DNA from: UBA1731 sp964567665
GTDB taxonomy: Bacteria; Verrucomicrobiota; Kiritimatiellia; RFP12; UBA1067
DNA length: 64,000 nucleotides
Direction of reading: 5' to 3'
Assembly: GCA_964567665.1 (NCBI GenBank)
Contig: CAZMNN010000005.1
Coordinates: forward strand, 1-64,000
Shown: positions 1 through 9,391 of the stretch, piece after piece
Position numbering within the stretch: the first letter of the stretch is position 1
Layout: each line of letters starts with the position of its first letter
Notes under the pieces: generated by a model
What the model saw: only the letters and a program-made list of their open reading frames with translations
Databases searched by the model: none
What the model was told of the DNA's origin: nothing
Position numbers and translations under genes: made by a program

Positions 1-573
1 ACGAAGATGACGTCGCTTGAGTGGTGCCGCAACGTGCCGCAGATGGAGGAACTGCAGGTTTTTGCGGAGAAGATCGAAGACTTCTCTCCGATTTCCGCCC
101 TGCCGAACCTGAAATACCTCCGTTCCTGGAAGATGAAGACCACCGGGACTCCTGACCTTTCGTTCCTCGCGAACTGCAAGAAGCTCGAACGCCTGGAACT
201 TCCGGGCAACGCTTATGGGAATCCGGCCGTGATCGGGACGCTGACGACGCTCACGCGGGTCGATGTATCGGACTGGCCGGAGGCCGTCGACCTGTCGTTC
301 GTTAAGAGCCTTCCCAAGCTCGAAGAACTCGTCATCACTGGCGGCCGCCAGTCGGGCGAAATCCAGAACTTCGAGGCTTTGTCGGGGCATCCTGCGCTGA
401 AGAATGTCTCTCTGCGCAACGCGAAGGGCGTGAAGTCGCTCGAATGCCTGAAAACCTGCCCGAAACTCAAGTCCGTCACGGTTGGAAAGGGTGCGTTTCC
501 CGCCGATGAGATTGCGGCGCTCGAAGCCGCGCTGAAGGCGCAGAACAAAAGCAGCAGGGTTTCAGCCTACTGA
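1..573 (+). CDS. Leucine-rich-repeat-like protein, 5' end cut by window
   Basis: The frame is open from base 1 through an in-frame ATG at 7, so this is probably the C-terminal part of a longer protein; about 190 residues are visible. They contain repeated units of roughly 22-25 residues with the pattern L..L.L...P....L..L..L (for example around residues 25-50, 55-75, 80-110 and 130-160), typical of bacterial leucine-rich repeats in protein-interaction domains. No catalytic motif is seen. The C-terminus is polar and ends 51 bp before gspK, with a hairpin between them. Function and localisation cannot be read from this fragment. Confidence 0.6.
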   Translation, partial: TKMTSLEWCRNVPQMEELQVFAEKIEDFSPISALPNLKYLRSWKMKTTGTPDLSFLANCKKLERLELPGNAYGNPAVIGTLTTLTRVDVSDWPEAVDLSFVKSLPKLEELVITGGRQSGEIQNFEALSGHPALKNVSLRNAKGVKSLECLKTCPKLKSVTVGKGAFPADEIAALEAALKAQNKSSRVSAY

Positions 574-581
574 TTGCAGTG

Positions 582-610
582 CGCCCCGGCCGTGGATATG
601 GGCCGGGGCG
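582..610 (+). terminator. GC-rich hairpin between LRR gene and gspK
   Basis: A perfect 10-bp inverted repeat, cgccccggcc and ggccggggcg, is separated by 9 nt directly after the LRR gene stop. It is strong enough to act as a terminator stem, but it is followed by tctgatgcg rather than a T run, so it could also be an mRNA-stabilising or attenuating hairpin. Confidence 0.5.
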
Positions 611-624
611 TCTGATGCGACAAA

Positions 625-1890
625 ATGGTGCATGGCAGGAAAGGCAGTGCGATCGTCGGTGCCATATGGGTGCTGGCGGTTCTTTCCATCCTGATAGCGA
701 CATATGCGGTTGATGCGCAGCTGCAGACGCGCATCAACCTCTATCTGCAGGAGCGTGTGCGTGTTGACCATCTGACCGACGCGGGAATCGCGATCGCCGA
801 GGTCATAATGCTCGACTACCAGAATGTGACAGTGCCGTCTACGGACGGATCGTCCGTATCGTCCGAATCGGATGTCGAGGAGTACCTTGAAAAAGACCGC
901 TGGTACTGGGAAAAGGTAGACCTGAAGGACAATCGCGAATGTTCCACCGGGGCTGTCCCTGTCGATGCCCTCAACCCAGGCGGCGGCACTGTGACCGTAA
1001 AGATAAAGCCCATCGAATCGCAGTGGAACATCAACAACCTGTACGCCGGGGGCGACGCCAACTACGCGAAGATATGGGAGGCGGTGCTGGCAGCGTCCGG
1101 TGTGCCGGAAGAGTACTGGGACGGAATTGTGGACGGCTGGTGCGACTGGCGGGATGAAGACAGCGCGGTGACCGGCGAAGAGGGGGCGGAGGATGAATTC
1201 TACAAGAATGCCTACGATGACTTCATCAACGGACGCGATGTAGACAAGAACAGAAACTACCTTCCGGCTTCACGCAATGGTGAGATATCCGACCTCGACG
1301 ACCTGATGCACATAAAGGGATTCAACGAGCATGAAGACGAACCGATCAACGCTCAGGCTCTGCTCGACGGCGGCGTCTTGAATCCCCTTGCGAAGAAGGA
1401 CGACCAGATTACCGTGAAGGGTATGCGCCGCTACTTCACGGTGTTCGGCTCCGGAAAGGTGAATGCAAACATTGCCGACAGGGACATTCTCGTTACAGTG
1501 CCGGGCATATGGCAGCCTTCCTCCTCCTACGCGACAGGCTCCCATCCATCGTTCAACGAGAGCGACGTGTCAAATGCGACCGACATTGCGGATGCCATTG
1601 TGGAGATACGCCAGACCGGCAACCGCCGCGAGAACATCGGCGGCAGCGCCATGGATGACGATGTCGGGACATTCAAGGACTGGAGCGACCTCCAAAGCCG
1701 TGTTCAGGATGCCATCGGCGGCGGCACGTACATTCAGCAGGAGGCCGAGCAGTATCTTTCGTATACGCCGGAGAAGTTCTTTGAGGTGTCGATAACCGGG
1801 GAGTCTCTTGGCATAACCCACACAGTGAAGGCAGTGGCGATTGTGCAGGATTCAAAGATACGCTACATCAGGTGGCAGGAAGACCCGTAA
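625..1890 (+). CDS. gspK: Type II secretion minor pseudopilin GspK
   Basis: A 421-residue protein matching GspK, the large minor pseudopilin at the tip of the type II secretion pseudopilus. The N-terminus has a short basic leader ending in Gly (HGRKG), followed by a hydrophobic helix (SAIVGAIWVLAVLSILIATY) that would be cut by prepilin peptidase after Gly7. As in other GspK proteins, the Glu expected at mature position 5 is absent. The long periplasmic part contains the acidic D/E-rich and helical regions typical of GspK (for example around WDGIVDGWCDWRDED). No other gsp gene is adjacent; gspD, gspE and a pseudopilin lie elsewhere in the window. No clear Shine-Dalgarno is visible. Confidence 0.8.
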   Translation: MVHGRKGSAIVGAIWVLAVLSILIATYAVDAQLQTRINLYLQERVRVDHLTDAGIAIAEVIMLDYQNVTVPSTDGSSVSSESDVEEYLEKDRWYWEKVDLKDNRECSTGAVPVDALNPGGGTVTVKIKPIESQWNINNLYAGGDANYAKIWEAVLAASGVPEEYWDGIVDGWCDWRDEDSAVTGEEGAEDEFYKNAYDDFINGRDVDKNRNYLPASRNGEISDLDDLMHIKGFNEHEDEPINAQALLDGGVLNPLAKKDDQITVKGMRRYFTVFGSGKVNANIADRDILVTVPGIWQPSSSYATGSHPSFNESDVSNATDIADAIVEIRQTGNRRENIGGSAMDDDVGTFKDWSDLQSRVQDAIGGGTYIQQEAEQYLSYTPEKFFEVSITGESLGITHTVKAVAIVQDSKIRYIRWQEDP

Positions 1891-1931
1891 CGGAAAGATC
1901 CGTTCGCATTGTCGGTTCCCGGCGCACGAGA

Positions 1932-1960
1932 TTGCGCGGGGGTGTCCAATCTGATAGAAT
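1932..1960 (+). promoter_or_regulatory. Promoter for GH127 operon
   Basis: TTGCGC at 1932-1937, a 17-bp spacer and TAGAAT at 1955-1960, the latter preceded by TGA (extended -10). It lies about 30 bp before the GH127 start. Confidence 0.6.
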
Positions 1961-1980
1961 GACCGCTAATTTAAACGAAT

Positions 1981-1984
1981 GAGG
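1981..1984 (+). promoter_or_regulatory. Shine-Dalgarno deciding the GH127 start
   Basis: GAGG followed by a 6-nt spacer places translation at ATG 1991. The upstream in-frame ATG at 1979 overlaps this ribosome-binding site and is less likely. Confidence 0.55.
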
Positions 1985-1990
1985 ATTGCG

Positions 1991-3934
1991 ATGGATATGA
2001 TGAAAGCAGGAAGGTTCTGTGCGATTGCGGCGGTGGCCGGTGTAGCATCGGCGGCATTTGCCGCAAACGGCGCGGCGGCGCTGCGCACCTGTGTGGCTGA
2101 TGCCGATGTGAGTCTGCAGGGGCCGATCGGTCTTACTTTTGAACGGATGTTCGAGAAGCATGTCGTCGCCGAAGATCCGGAGTACCTTGCCGCCTGCTTC
2201 GGTGAGCGGACGGAGACGGGGCTTTGGCAGACCGAGTTCTGGGGAAAATACATGCATTCGGCGGCGCCGTTCTGGACTATGACCGGATGCCAGAGGCTGA
2301 AATCGCGCATTGACGCGGGCGTCAGGCGCGTCATGTCAGCGCAGCAGCCGGATGGGTATATCGGCAACTACAGCAAGGACTTCCGTTCGATACCGGGCGG
2401 CTGGGACGTGTGGGGAATCAAATACACCATGCTTGGACTTCTCCACCATTACGATGCAACAGGATCGGAGGAAGCCCTGAACGCCTGCCGCCGGCTTTGC
2501 GACTATCTCATCTCATCGACTGGCCCCGGTGCGAAGTTCTCGATTGCGCAGACCGGAAACTACGCCGGACAGCCGAGCTGCAGCAGCCTTGAGCCGGTCG
2601 TGTGGCTGTACAAACGCACGAAGGAGAGGAAGTATCTCGATTTCGCCGAGTTCATCGTCAAGGAGATGACAGAGCGCGAGAACGGCCCGCGTCTTCTCGA
2701 CCTCGCGCTGAAGGGCGTTCCCGTGGCGGAGCGTTCGCCGCTGCCGAAGAGCGGTCACATCTGGAGCGGTGAGCGGACGAACCGGGGCAAGGCCTATGAG
2801 ATGATGAGCTGCTATCAGGGCCTCATAGAGTATTGGGAGGTGTCCGGACGCAAGGAGCTTCTCGATGCAGCGGTCGCAAGCGCAAAAAACATCGCCGCCG
2901 AGGAGATAAACCTGGCGGGAAGCGGTGCCTCGTCCGAGCATTGGTATCACGGCGCGAAGCACCAGCACGAGCCGTTCCCGCATACGCAGGAGACGTGCGT
3001 CACGATCACGTGGATGCGGCTGTGCGAGAAGCTGCTTGCCGTCACGGGAGACCGCTTCTGGGCGGATGAGCTGGAAAAGACGTTCTACAACGCCTACCTT
3101 GCATCGTTGAGTGCGGATGGCCGTCTGTATGCGGCGTACACCCCGCTTGACGGATTCCGTTCGGAGGGCCATATACATTGCCGTATGCACACGAACTGCT
3201 GCAACGCCAACGGGCCGAGGGGTTTCCTGTCGTTCATGCACTCCATTGCACAGGCGAAGGGCGCGGATGTGTTCCTTAACTTCTTCGTCTCGTCGCGCAT
3301 TGCGGTCAATGTCCCGTCACTTGGCAAAAAGGCATTCTTCGAGACGCATACGCTTTATCCCAAGACCGGTGCGGTCGATGTGCGTTTCCGTTCGCAGGAG
3401 CCAATGAAGTTCCGGCTTTCGGTGCGCATCCCGGAATGTGTTTCCCTGAACTCGATGAAGGTCAACGGCGAAACCGTGGATGTCGGCAAGGACGGCGGGC
3501 GGTATGTTGCGGTTGAGCGCGAGTGGATGCCGGGCGATGCCCTCTCTCTCGATTTCGCGCTTCCGGTGAAGATGCACCGCATCGACCATTCGGTTGCGTT
3601 CACACGCGGTCCGGTGCTTTTGGCGCGCGATTCGCGCTTTGGCGACGGCGACACGTCTGCCGTGCTCCGTTCACGCGACGTTGAAGGGATGTTTGCGTCC
3701 GGACGCAGCGTTGATTTTCCGCTTGAGCTTTTCTCGCAGATGGACGGGATGCGGATGGTCGTCTCGGCGCGTCTGCCTGTCGGCGGACACGATGAGAACC
3801 AGGACGGGCGCAACTTCCAGACGGTGAGGTTCTGCGACTACGCCTCCGCCGGCAGCAGATGGAGTCCGTCCAACTGGTATCGCACATGGTTTCCGATTTC
3901 GTACTCGATGAATGATGCCCTCAAATCCGAGTGA
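1991..3934 (+). CDS. GH127 beta-L-arabinofuranosidase (DUF1680), secreted
   Basis: About 647 residues. A Sec signal peptide ending near SAAFA is followed by a GH127 domain filling the rest of the protein, the usual family length. GH127 enzymes remove terminal beta-L-arabinofuranose using a zinc-bound cysteine nucleophile; the ligand set of one Glu and three Cys is recognisable as E334 and C336 (HTQETC) and the adjacent C403-C404 (NCCNANGPRG), the latter pair containing the expected nucleophile. The start at 1991 is chosen for its GAGG at 6-nt spacing; ATG 1979 is an alternative. The stop overlaps the start of the MFS gene, so the two should be co-translated. Likely periplasmic. Other specificities within the DUF1680 superfamily (GH142/146-like) cannot be excluded by eye. 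Confidence 0.85.
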   Translation: MDMMKAGRFCAIAAVAGVASAAFAANGAAALRTCVADADVSLQGPIGLTFERMFEKHVVAEDPEYLAACFGERTETGLWQTEFWGKYMHSAAPFWTMTGCQRLKSRIDAGVRRVMSAQQPDGYIGNYSKDFRSIPGGWDVWGIKYTMLGLLHHYDATGSEEALNACRRLCDYLISSTGPGAKFSIAQTGNYAGQPSCSSLEPVVWLYKRTKERKYLDFAEFIVKEMTERENGPRLLDLALKGVPVAERSPLPKSGHIWSGERTNRGKAYEMMSCYQGLIEYWEVSGRKELLDAAVASAKNIAAEEINLAGSGASSEHWYHGAKHQHEPFPHTQETCVTITWMRLCEKLLAVTGDRFWADELEKTFYNAYLASLSADGRLYAAYTPLDGFRSEGHIHCRMHTNCCNANGPRGFLSFMHSIAQAKGADVFLNFFVSSRIAVNVPSLGKKAFFETHTLYPKTGAVDVRFRSQEPMKFRLSVRIPECVSLNSMKVNGETVDVGKDGGRYVAVEREWMPGDALSLDFALPVKMHRIDHSVAFTRGPVLLARDSRFGDGDTSAVLRSRDVEGMFASGRSVDFPLELFSQMDGMRMVVSARLPVGGHDENQDGRNFQTVRFCDYASAGSRWSPSNWYRTWFPISYSMNDALKSE

Positions 3935-5223
3935 TGGACAGCCGGGTGCGTGATGGTGCGCTTGCTGCGCTGTTCGGCTGCATCGTCTACGCGCTCGGCG
4001 CGATGAGCAGGGTGGCCGTTCCGGGCATTGTGTCCGGAACGATCATGTCGGAATACGGCTTTTCGCAGAACGCGATATCCCTGCTCGTCAGCGCCGCCGT
4101 CGCCGGACAGATCGCCTTCATCGGCGTCGGCGGCCTGATGGTGGATCGGTACGGCTGGGAGAGGCTGCTTTTCATCGGTTCGCTCGTTCAGGCGTTCGGC
4201 TACATCCCTGTGCATGAAAGCCGTTCGCTGTTCTGGATGATGGCCGGCGAGTTCCTGAACGGCGGCGGACGCACCATCGTGTACCTTGCGATCCTCAAGC
4301 TGATAGACCGTACGTTTCCGCGCAGGTACTTTGCCGCTCTCATCGGAGTGTTCTACATATTCTCGTACGGCGGAAACCTGTGCGCAAGCAGCGTATACCC
4401 CTGGCTCGTCGACAGCTGCGGAAGCTGGCAGCGGGCAACGTTCGCAATCAACTGCGGAACGCTTGTGTGCGGAATTGCGGTTGCTCTCACGCTGTGCCGC
4501 CGGGGACGGTTTTGCGGTTTGCCAGAACCGTCTGATTGCACCGGCGATGCGATGCGCAGCAGACAGGTGTTTCCATGGAGAGACATTGCGGCGTTCAGGA
4601 AGCCGTCTGCGTGGACAGCACTGGCGGTTGCCGGATTCGGCATCGCCATCTACTGGGCGTTCATCACACGGATTGCCGGGCCGTTCGTGAAGTCCGGTTT
4701 TTTCGGTGGCGACCGTCTTGATCTCATCAGTGAAATGAGCATGATCGTGATGTGCGAGATGGTGCTTTTGGGGACGGTGAGCCTTGCGTTGCACAACGCA
4801 AGGCGTCCGTTCTTCCTTGTTGGAGCCGGTTCGATCCTGGCGGGATTCGCCCTGTTCACGGTGCTTTGGTTCAGCGGATCTAAGGATGCGAACCTGTGGC
4901 GGTATGGCTTCTGGCTCGTAGGCATCGGCTACGGAACAACCGGCGTTCTGCTTTCCGGTGTGAAGGAGCGTGTGCCGGCGGCATTTGCGGCGAGCGCCAT
5001 AGGCTTCACGAATTTCATGGCCAACGCACTCATCATTACGGTCAACGAGGCAAGCGGCGCAGCGATGTCGGTTTCGCCGGATGCCGCTTACGGAAAGATA
5101 TTCGCAATGTTCCTTGTGCTTGCCTTGGTGTCGTTTTCCCTTGCCGTCCATGTTGCGCTGTCGGGCGTCCGCCGGGCGGATATGGTAGAATCCGCGCCTT
5201 TCAGAAAGTCCGGTATGCAATGA
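3934..5223 (+). CDS. Major facilitator superfamily transporter
   Basis: About 429 residues with twelve hydrophobic segments characteristic of MFS permeases. The loop between helices 2 and 3 carries GGLMVDRYGWER, a version of the G-x-x-x-D-R-x-G-R-R signature. The start ATG shares one base with the GH127 stop (TGATG); a GTG three bases upstream would give a four-base overlap. Position directly after a beta-L-arabinofuranosidase suggests uptake of arabinose or a small arabinoside, but substrate cannot be told from sequence. The 3' end overlaps the AEC transporter start by four bases, forming a compact three-gene unit. Confidence 0.8.
   Translation: MDSRVRDGALAALFGCIVYALGAMSRVAVPGIVSGTIMSEYGFSQNAISLLVSAAVAGQIAFIGVGGLMVDRYGWERLLFIGSLVQAFGYIPVHESRSLFWMMAGEFLNGGGRTIVYLAILKLIDRTFPRRYFAALIGVFYIFSYGGNLCASSVYPWLVDSCGSWQRATFAINCGTLVCGIAVALTLCRRGRFCGLPEPSDCTGDAMRSRQVFPWRDIAAFRKPSAWTALAVAGFGIAIYWAFITRIAGPFVKSGFFGGDRLDLISEMSMIVMCEMVLLGTVSLALHNARRPFFLVGAGSILAGFALFTVLWFSGSKDANLWRYGFWLVGIGYGTTGVLLSGVKERVPAAFAASAIGFTNFMANALIITVNEASGAAMSVSPDAAYGKIFAMFLVLALVSFSLAVHVALSGVRRADMVESAPFRKSGMQ
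5183..5191 (+). promoter_or_regulatory. Possible internal promoter for AEC transporter
   Basis: TGG followed by TAGAAT (5186-5191) lies inside the 3' end of the MFS gene, 28 bp before the AEC start. No -35 hexamer is recognisable, so this rests on the extended -10 pattern that recurs before other genes here. Confidence 0.35.
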
Positions 5224-6158
5224 TTGAAGATTTTTTGCTTACAGCCCAGCAGGTAGGCGTTCTTTTTGCGCTTGTCGCGGTGGGATACGCCTGCCGCAAG
5301 ACGAATTTCCTTTCGGAGGCTTTTATCAAGGGAGCGGTTGATCTGCTGCTCCTTGTCGTCACTCCGTGTCTGATCGTGCACGTGTTCCAGCGTCCGTTTT
5401 CGAGAGCGGTGCTCGCGAATCTCGGTTTTGCGCTCGCCTTAGCCGTTGCGACGCATTTGATTGGCATCGCATTTGCCGAGGTCTGTTTCCGGTCGACAAC
5501 CGAGTCCCGCAGGGGCGTACTGAAGTTCGCGACAGTGTTCTCAAATGCTGGCTTCATGGCGATTCCCCTTGAGTACGCGCTGCTTGGTTCGGATGGGGCA
5601 TTCTACGGGGCGGTGTATGTCGTGGTTTTCAATCTTCTGTGCTGGACGTACGGGCTGCGTGTGATATGCGGCACGCTGAAGGGCTTCGGACGGCGCGTCC
5701 TTTTCGTCAACCCCGGCACAATCGGCGTTGCGGCCGGACTTCCGCTGTTCCTTACGTCAACCACGCTGCCGACGATTCTGCACGATCCAGTCCGGTACAT
5801 CTCCGATTTGAACACACCGCTTGCAATGGTCATAATCGGGTTCTATCTCGCCGATGCGAAGTTTGCGGCATACTTCCGATGCGCACCTGCACTTGCGGCC
5901 TCAGTGCTTCGTCTAATAGCCATTCCGTCAATCGTTCTGGTGGGGCTTGCGTCTGTGCGCGGTTTCGGAATCGATCCTACGATGGCGGTTGCGCTTACGG
6001 CTTCCGCATCCGCACCGGTGGCGGCGATGGACACGATGTTTGCCGTCAGGTTCGGCCGTGATGTTGACGTATCAGTGGGGCTGGTTGCCGTCACGACGAT
6101 CGCCTCGATTGTCACAATGCCGCTTCTGGTCGGCCTCGCGATGTGGATTTTCAGGTGA
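5220..6158 (+). CDS. AEC (auxin efflux carrier) family permease
   Basis: 312 residues, about ten transmembrane helices, matching the AEC family (bacterial members include malonate and organic-acid permeases). The N-terminus reads as a helix (VGVLFALVAVGYACRKTNF) followed by PCLIVHVF, a typical AEC half-helix region; the C-terminal half repeats the fold. The reading frame is open for 324 bases further upstream, but that part is an out-of-frame shadow of the MFS gene; ATG 5220, overlapping the MFS stop as ATGA, is the credible start. Inner membrane; substrate unknown. Pairing of two unrelated transporters behind a glycosidase may serve import of sugar and export or exchange of an acid. Confidence 0.8.
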   Translation: MIEDFLLTAQQVGVLFALVAVGYACRKTNFLSEAFIKGAVDLLLLVVTPCLIVHVFQRPFSRAVLANLGFALALAVATHLIGIAFAEVCFRSTTESRRGVLKFATVFSNAGFMAIPLEYALLGSDGAFYGAVYVVVFNLLCWTYGLRVICGTLKGFGRRVLFVNPGTIGVAAGLPLFLTSTTLPTILHDPVRYISDLNTPLAMVIIGFYLADAKFAAYFRCAPALAASVLRLIAIPSIVLVGLASVRGFGIDPTMAVALTASASAPVAAMDTMFAVRFGRDVDVSVGLVAVTTIASIVTMPLLVGLAMWIFR

Positions 6159-6163
6159 ATTTA

Positions 6164-6172
6164 TGGTACAAT
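6164..6172 (+). promoter_or_regulatory. Extended -10 promoter for GH2 gene
   Basis: TGG plus TACAAT (6167-6172), about 68 bp upstream of the GH2 start; no convincing -35 element. A GGAG at 6230 with 7-8 nt spacing supplies the ribosome-binding site. Confidence 0.45.
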
Positions 6173-6240
6173 CAACCACAATTCAAGTTTAAGGGTGTCC
6201 GAGGTGCCGAAACATTAATCCAAAGCATGGAGTAAGAGAA

Positions 6241-9200
6241 ATGAGTGCAGAAAAGAAGTGTATCGCGTCCGTTTTGTCGCTTGCGGCGGTCTTGTCGCTT
6301 GCGGCTCTGCTGGCAGTGAACGCCGCGCAGCCAAACGACTGGGAGAACCTTGCCGTCAATTCGCGTAACCGCGAACCGGCCCGTGCATACTCCATGCCGC
6401 TTGCCTCGGAGGAGGCGGCGTTCACGGATGCGCTTGTGCCTGAGACGCCGTACAAGATGTCGCTGAACGGAATATGGAAGATTTCATGGGTCGGCAATCC
6501 GGAACTTCGCATGAAGGATTTCTACCGTACGGACATTTCGGATGCCGACTGGCTCACCATCGACGTGCCGAGCTGCGTTGAACTGCGCGGTTTCGGTTCG
6601 CCAGGCTACTCGAACATCCGCTATCCGCACAAGATGGAGTGGCCGTTCATCAAGGACAGGCAGAGCGGGAAGTCCGACTACAACCCGGTGTCCTCCTACC
6701 GCCGCACGTTCACGGTGCCGCAGGACTGGAAAGGTCGTGAGGTGTTTTTGCGCTTCGACGGCGTGTATTCTGCGTACTACGTGTGGGTGAACGGAGAGAA
6801 GGTCGGCTACGCCGAGGATTCAAAGCTTCCTTCTGAGTTCAACATCACGAAGCATCTGAAGGACGGCGAGAACCTTCTGGCGGTGGAGGTGTACCGCTGG
6901 TGCGACGGAAGCTACATCGAAGACCAGGACATGTACCGCTTTTCGGGAATCTTCCGCGACGTCACGCTCTGGTCGATGCCGAAGGGCGGCATCTGGGATT
7001 TCGTTGTGAAGACGTCGCTCAAGAACGACTACCGCGACGCCGACATCGAGGTGGCGGGATGCCCCGGCGCGGAGTGGAAGCTGTACGATGCGACGAAGCG
7101 TGAAATCGCGTCCGGCGCGACTGGTGCGGTGGAGCTGCATGACGTCAACCTCTGGAGCGCCGAAAAGCCGTACCTCTACACGCTCATCGTCAAGAAGGGC
7201 GAAGACATCCGCACTCGCAAGGTAGGCTTCAAGGAGGTGAAGGTTTCAGGGAACACGATACTCTTCAACGGCAGGAAGATCAAGTTCAAGGGAGTGAACC
7301 GCCACGAGGCGAGTCCGGACAACGGCCGTACGGTGTCGATGGACGACATGATGAAGGACATCACACTTTTCAAGAAGTACAACATCAACACCGTGCGCAC
7401 ATCGCACTATCCCGACCATCATCTTTGGTACGACCTCTGCGACAGGTACGGCATCTACGTGTGCGCCGAGGCGAATGTTGAGGGGCATGAGCCGAGCTAC
7501 GGCGAGAAAGGTCTCGGACGCTTCCCGGAATGGATGCATTCGATCGTGGAGCGAAACCTTCGCCATGTCATGTTCTACCGCAACCATCCTTCAGTCGCAA
7601 TCTGGTCCATGGGCAACGAAACCGGACACGGCGTGTGCTTCACGAACGCAATCGCGCAGGTCAAGGCGCTCGATCCGTCCCGTCCGGTCCACTGGGAGCG
7701 TGGCAATCCTGATGCCGATGTCGATTCCATAATGTACCCGGAGGTCAAGTGGCTTGAGAAGCGCGGACGTTTCGGCGACAAGCCCTATGGCTCCGAGAGC
7801 ATGAAGGGATGGCCGGACGAGAACAGCCAGACGGCCGGGAAGCCGTTCTTCCTGTGTGAATACGCCCACGCCATGGGCAACGCCATCGGAAACTTCCAGG
7901 AGTACTGGGATGTCTTCTACAAGTACGATTCCCTCACCGGCGGATGCATCTGGGACTGGGTGGATCAGGCTGTGTGGAAGTACACCGACAAGGTCGGGGC
8001 GGACGGCAAGCGCGACCGCTACCTCTCCTATGGCGGCGACTGGGATGAACAGCCGAACGACGGCCCGTTCAACTGCAACGGCGTGGTGGATCCGCTTCGC
8101 AACGTCACCGCAAAGCTTGTCGAGGTCGGCCATGTCCACCGCAATCTCATCGTTGACAGCGGATTCAATCTTGAGAACAGGTTCGCATTCACCTACGCGG
8201 ACGAGTTTGACGGCGAGTGGGAGCTTGTCGAGAACGGAGCTGTCGTTCGCAAGGGAACTTTTGCCGTTCCGCATCTCGCCCCGCTCTCCAAGGGCAAGAT
8301 TGAACTTCCGAAGTTCGACATCAAGCCGGATGCCGAATATTTCGTAAACGTGAACTTCCTCCAGAAGGGCGATACCGCATGGGCGAAGAAGGGGTGGGCT
8401 GTCGCCCGCAACCAGATTGCGCTGATACCTCCGCCGCAGCGTCCGGTTGAGCTTCAGGCCGCGAAGCCTACGTTTGTTCAGGATGACAGGACGATATCCG
8501 TTTCCGTCGGCGGCACGAAGGCCGTGTTCTGCCGCCGCTCCGGTACGCTCTGCGAGCTTGCCATGAACGGCAGGACGATTCTCAAGGATCCGGTTCCTGG
8601 CGTTGTCGCCGGTCCGCAGCTTACGTGCTTCCGTGCATTCACCGACAACGACATCTGGCTGCGCGGCAACGCCCTTGAAACGCCCGGCAGCTTCTATCTC
8701 TCAGGTCTTACGCAGCTTCGCTACCATGCGCACCCCGCGAAGATCGACGGCGACGCGCTCCGCTTCAAGGTGGACGTCACCGGCTCGAAGTCGGCCGGAT
8801 TTACGCATGAGACGGAATGGCGTTTCGGTTCGGACGGCGCCGTCACGGTGAAGAACACGGTGACGCCGCACGGCACGATGCCGTCCGCACTGCCGAGGCT
8901 CGGTCTTTCGCTCAAGCTTGACAAGGCGATGGAGAACATCCGCTACTACGGACGCGGCCCTCGCGAGAACTACATTGACCGCAAGACGGCGTCGTTCTTC
9001 GGTACGTACGATTCGACCGTCACGGAGCAGTTCGAGAGCTATGTGCGTCCGCAGGACAACGGCTACAGGTGCGACGTGCGCTGGGCGGCGTTCACGGACG
9101 CCGACGGACGCGGCGTCAAGTTCTCTGCGTCTGAGCCGCTTTTCATGCAGGCTCTCCATTTCGGCGCCGAGGATCTTGAGTTCGCCCGCCACCGCAACGG

Positions 9201-9375
9201 TCAGCAGCGCTTCCGCGCAGTCCCGGAACGGCGCGACGAGGTCTGCCTGAACCTTGACGTGCGCCAGCTTGGTCTTGGCGGCGGATCGTGCGGCCCGAAG
9301 CCGATGTCAAAATACATCTTCAAGGTGCAGAAGGAATCCTGGACGCTGAAGATGGAGCCGTTCAACAGGAAGTGA
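6241..9375 (+). CDS. GH2 beta-galactosidase, exported
   Basis: 1044 residues, the size of LacZ-type GH2 enzymes, with an added N-terminal Sec signal peptide (hydrophobic stretch to about residue 28, AVNAAQ). Domain order is the LacZ one: sugar-binding jelly roll (about 55-220), immunoglobulin-like domain (about 225-325), TIM barrel (about 330-620), second Ig-like domain, and a beta-galactosidase small-chain domain (about 745-1035, with YYGRGPRENYIDR). Catalytic acid/base is E460 in WSMGNETGHG and the nucleophile E540 in FLCEYAHAMGN; NRHE and TSHYP motifs are also present. It hydrolyses terminal beta-galactosides, probably in the periplasm. It is preceded by its own promoter, separate from the arabinofuranosidase unit. 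Other GH2 activities are possible, but the small-chain domain favours beta-galactosidase. Confidence 0.9.
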   Translation: MSAEKKCIASVLSLAAVLSLAALLAVNAAQPNDWENLAVNSRNREPARAYSMPLASEEAAFTDALVPETPYKMSLNGIWKISWVGNPELRMKDFYRTDISDADWLTIDVPSCVELRGFGSPGYSNIRYPHKMEWPFIKDRQSGKSDYNPVSSYRRTFTVPQDWKGREVFLRFDGVYSAYYVWVNGEKVGYAEDSKLPSEFNITKHLKDGENLLAVEVYRWCDGSYIEDQDMYRFSGIFRDVTLWSMPKGGIWDFVVKTSLKNDYRDADIEVAGCPGAEWKLYDATKREIASGATGAVELHDVNLWSAEKPYLYTLIVKKGEDIRTRKVGFKEVKVSGNTILFNGRKIKFKGVNRHEASPDNGRTVSMDDMMKDITLFKKYNINTVRTSHYPDHHLWYDLCDRYGIYVCAEANVEGHEPSYGEKGLGRFPEWMHSIVERNLRHVMFYRNHPSVAIWSMGNETGHGVCFTNAIAQVKALDPSRPVHWERGNPDADVDSIMYPEVKWLEKRGRFGDKPYGSESMKGWPDENSQTAGKPFFLCEYAHAMGNAIGNFQEYWDVFYKYDSLTGGCIWDWVDQAVWKYTDKVGADGKRDRYLSYGGDWDEQPNDGPFNCNGVVDPLRNVTAKLVEVGHVHRNLIVDSGFNLENRFAFTYADEFDGEWELVENGAVVRKGTFAVPHLAPLSKGKIELPKFDIKPDAEYFVNVNFLQKGDTAWAKKGWAVARNQIALIPPPQRPVELQAAKPTFVQDDRTISVSVGGTKAVFCRRSGTLCELAMNGRTILKDPVPGVVAGPQLTCFRAFTDNDIWLRGNALETPGSFYLSGLTQLRYHAHPAKIDGDALRFKVDVTGSKSAGFTHETEWRFGSDGAVTVKNTVTPHGTMPSALPRLGLSLKLDKAMENIRYYGRGPRENYIDRKTASFFGTYDSTVTEQFESYVRPQDNGYRCDVRWAAFTDADGRGVKFSASEPLFMQALHFGAEDLEFARHRNGQQRFRAVPERRDEVCLNLDVRQLGLGGGSCGPKPMSKYIFKVQKESWTLKMEPFNRK

Positions 9376-9391
9376 GCGGAAAGGGATTGCC

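Noticed and set aside
4896..5219. A 108-codon N-terminal extension of the AEC transporter
   Set aside because: It is out of frame within the MFS gene, polar and Arg-rich, and the true start overlaps the MFS stop.
3838..5220. A 460-codon open frame antisense to the MFS transporter
   Set aside because: Shadow of a GC-rich gene; composition is Arg/His-rich and without hydrophobic segments or motifs.
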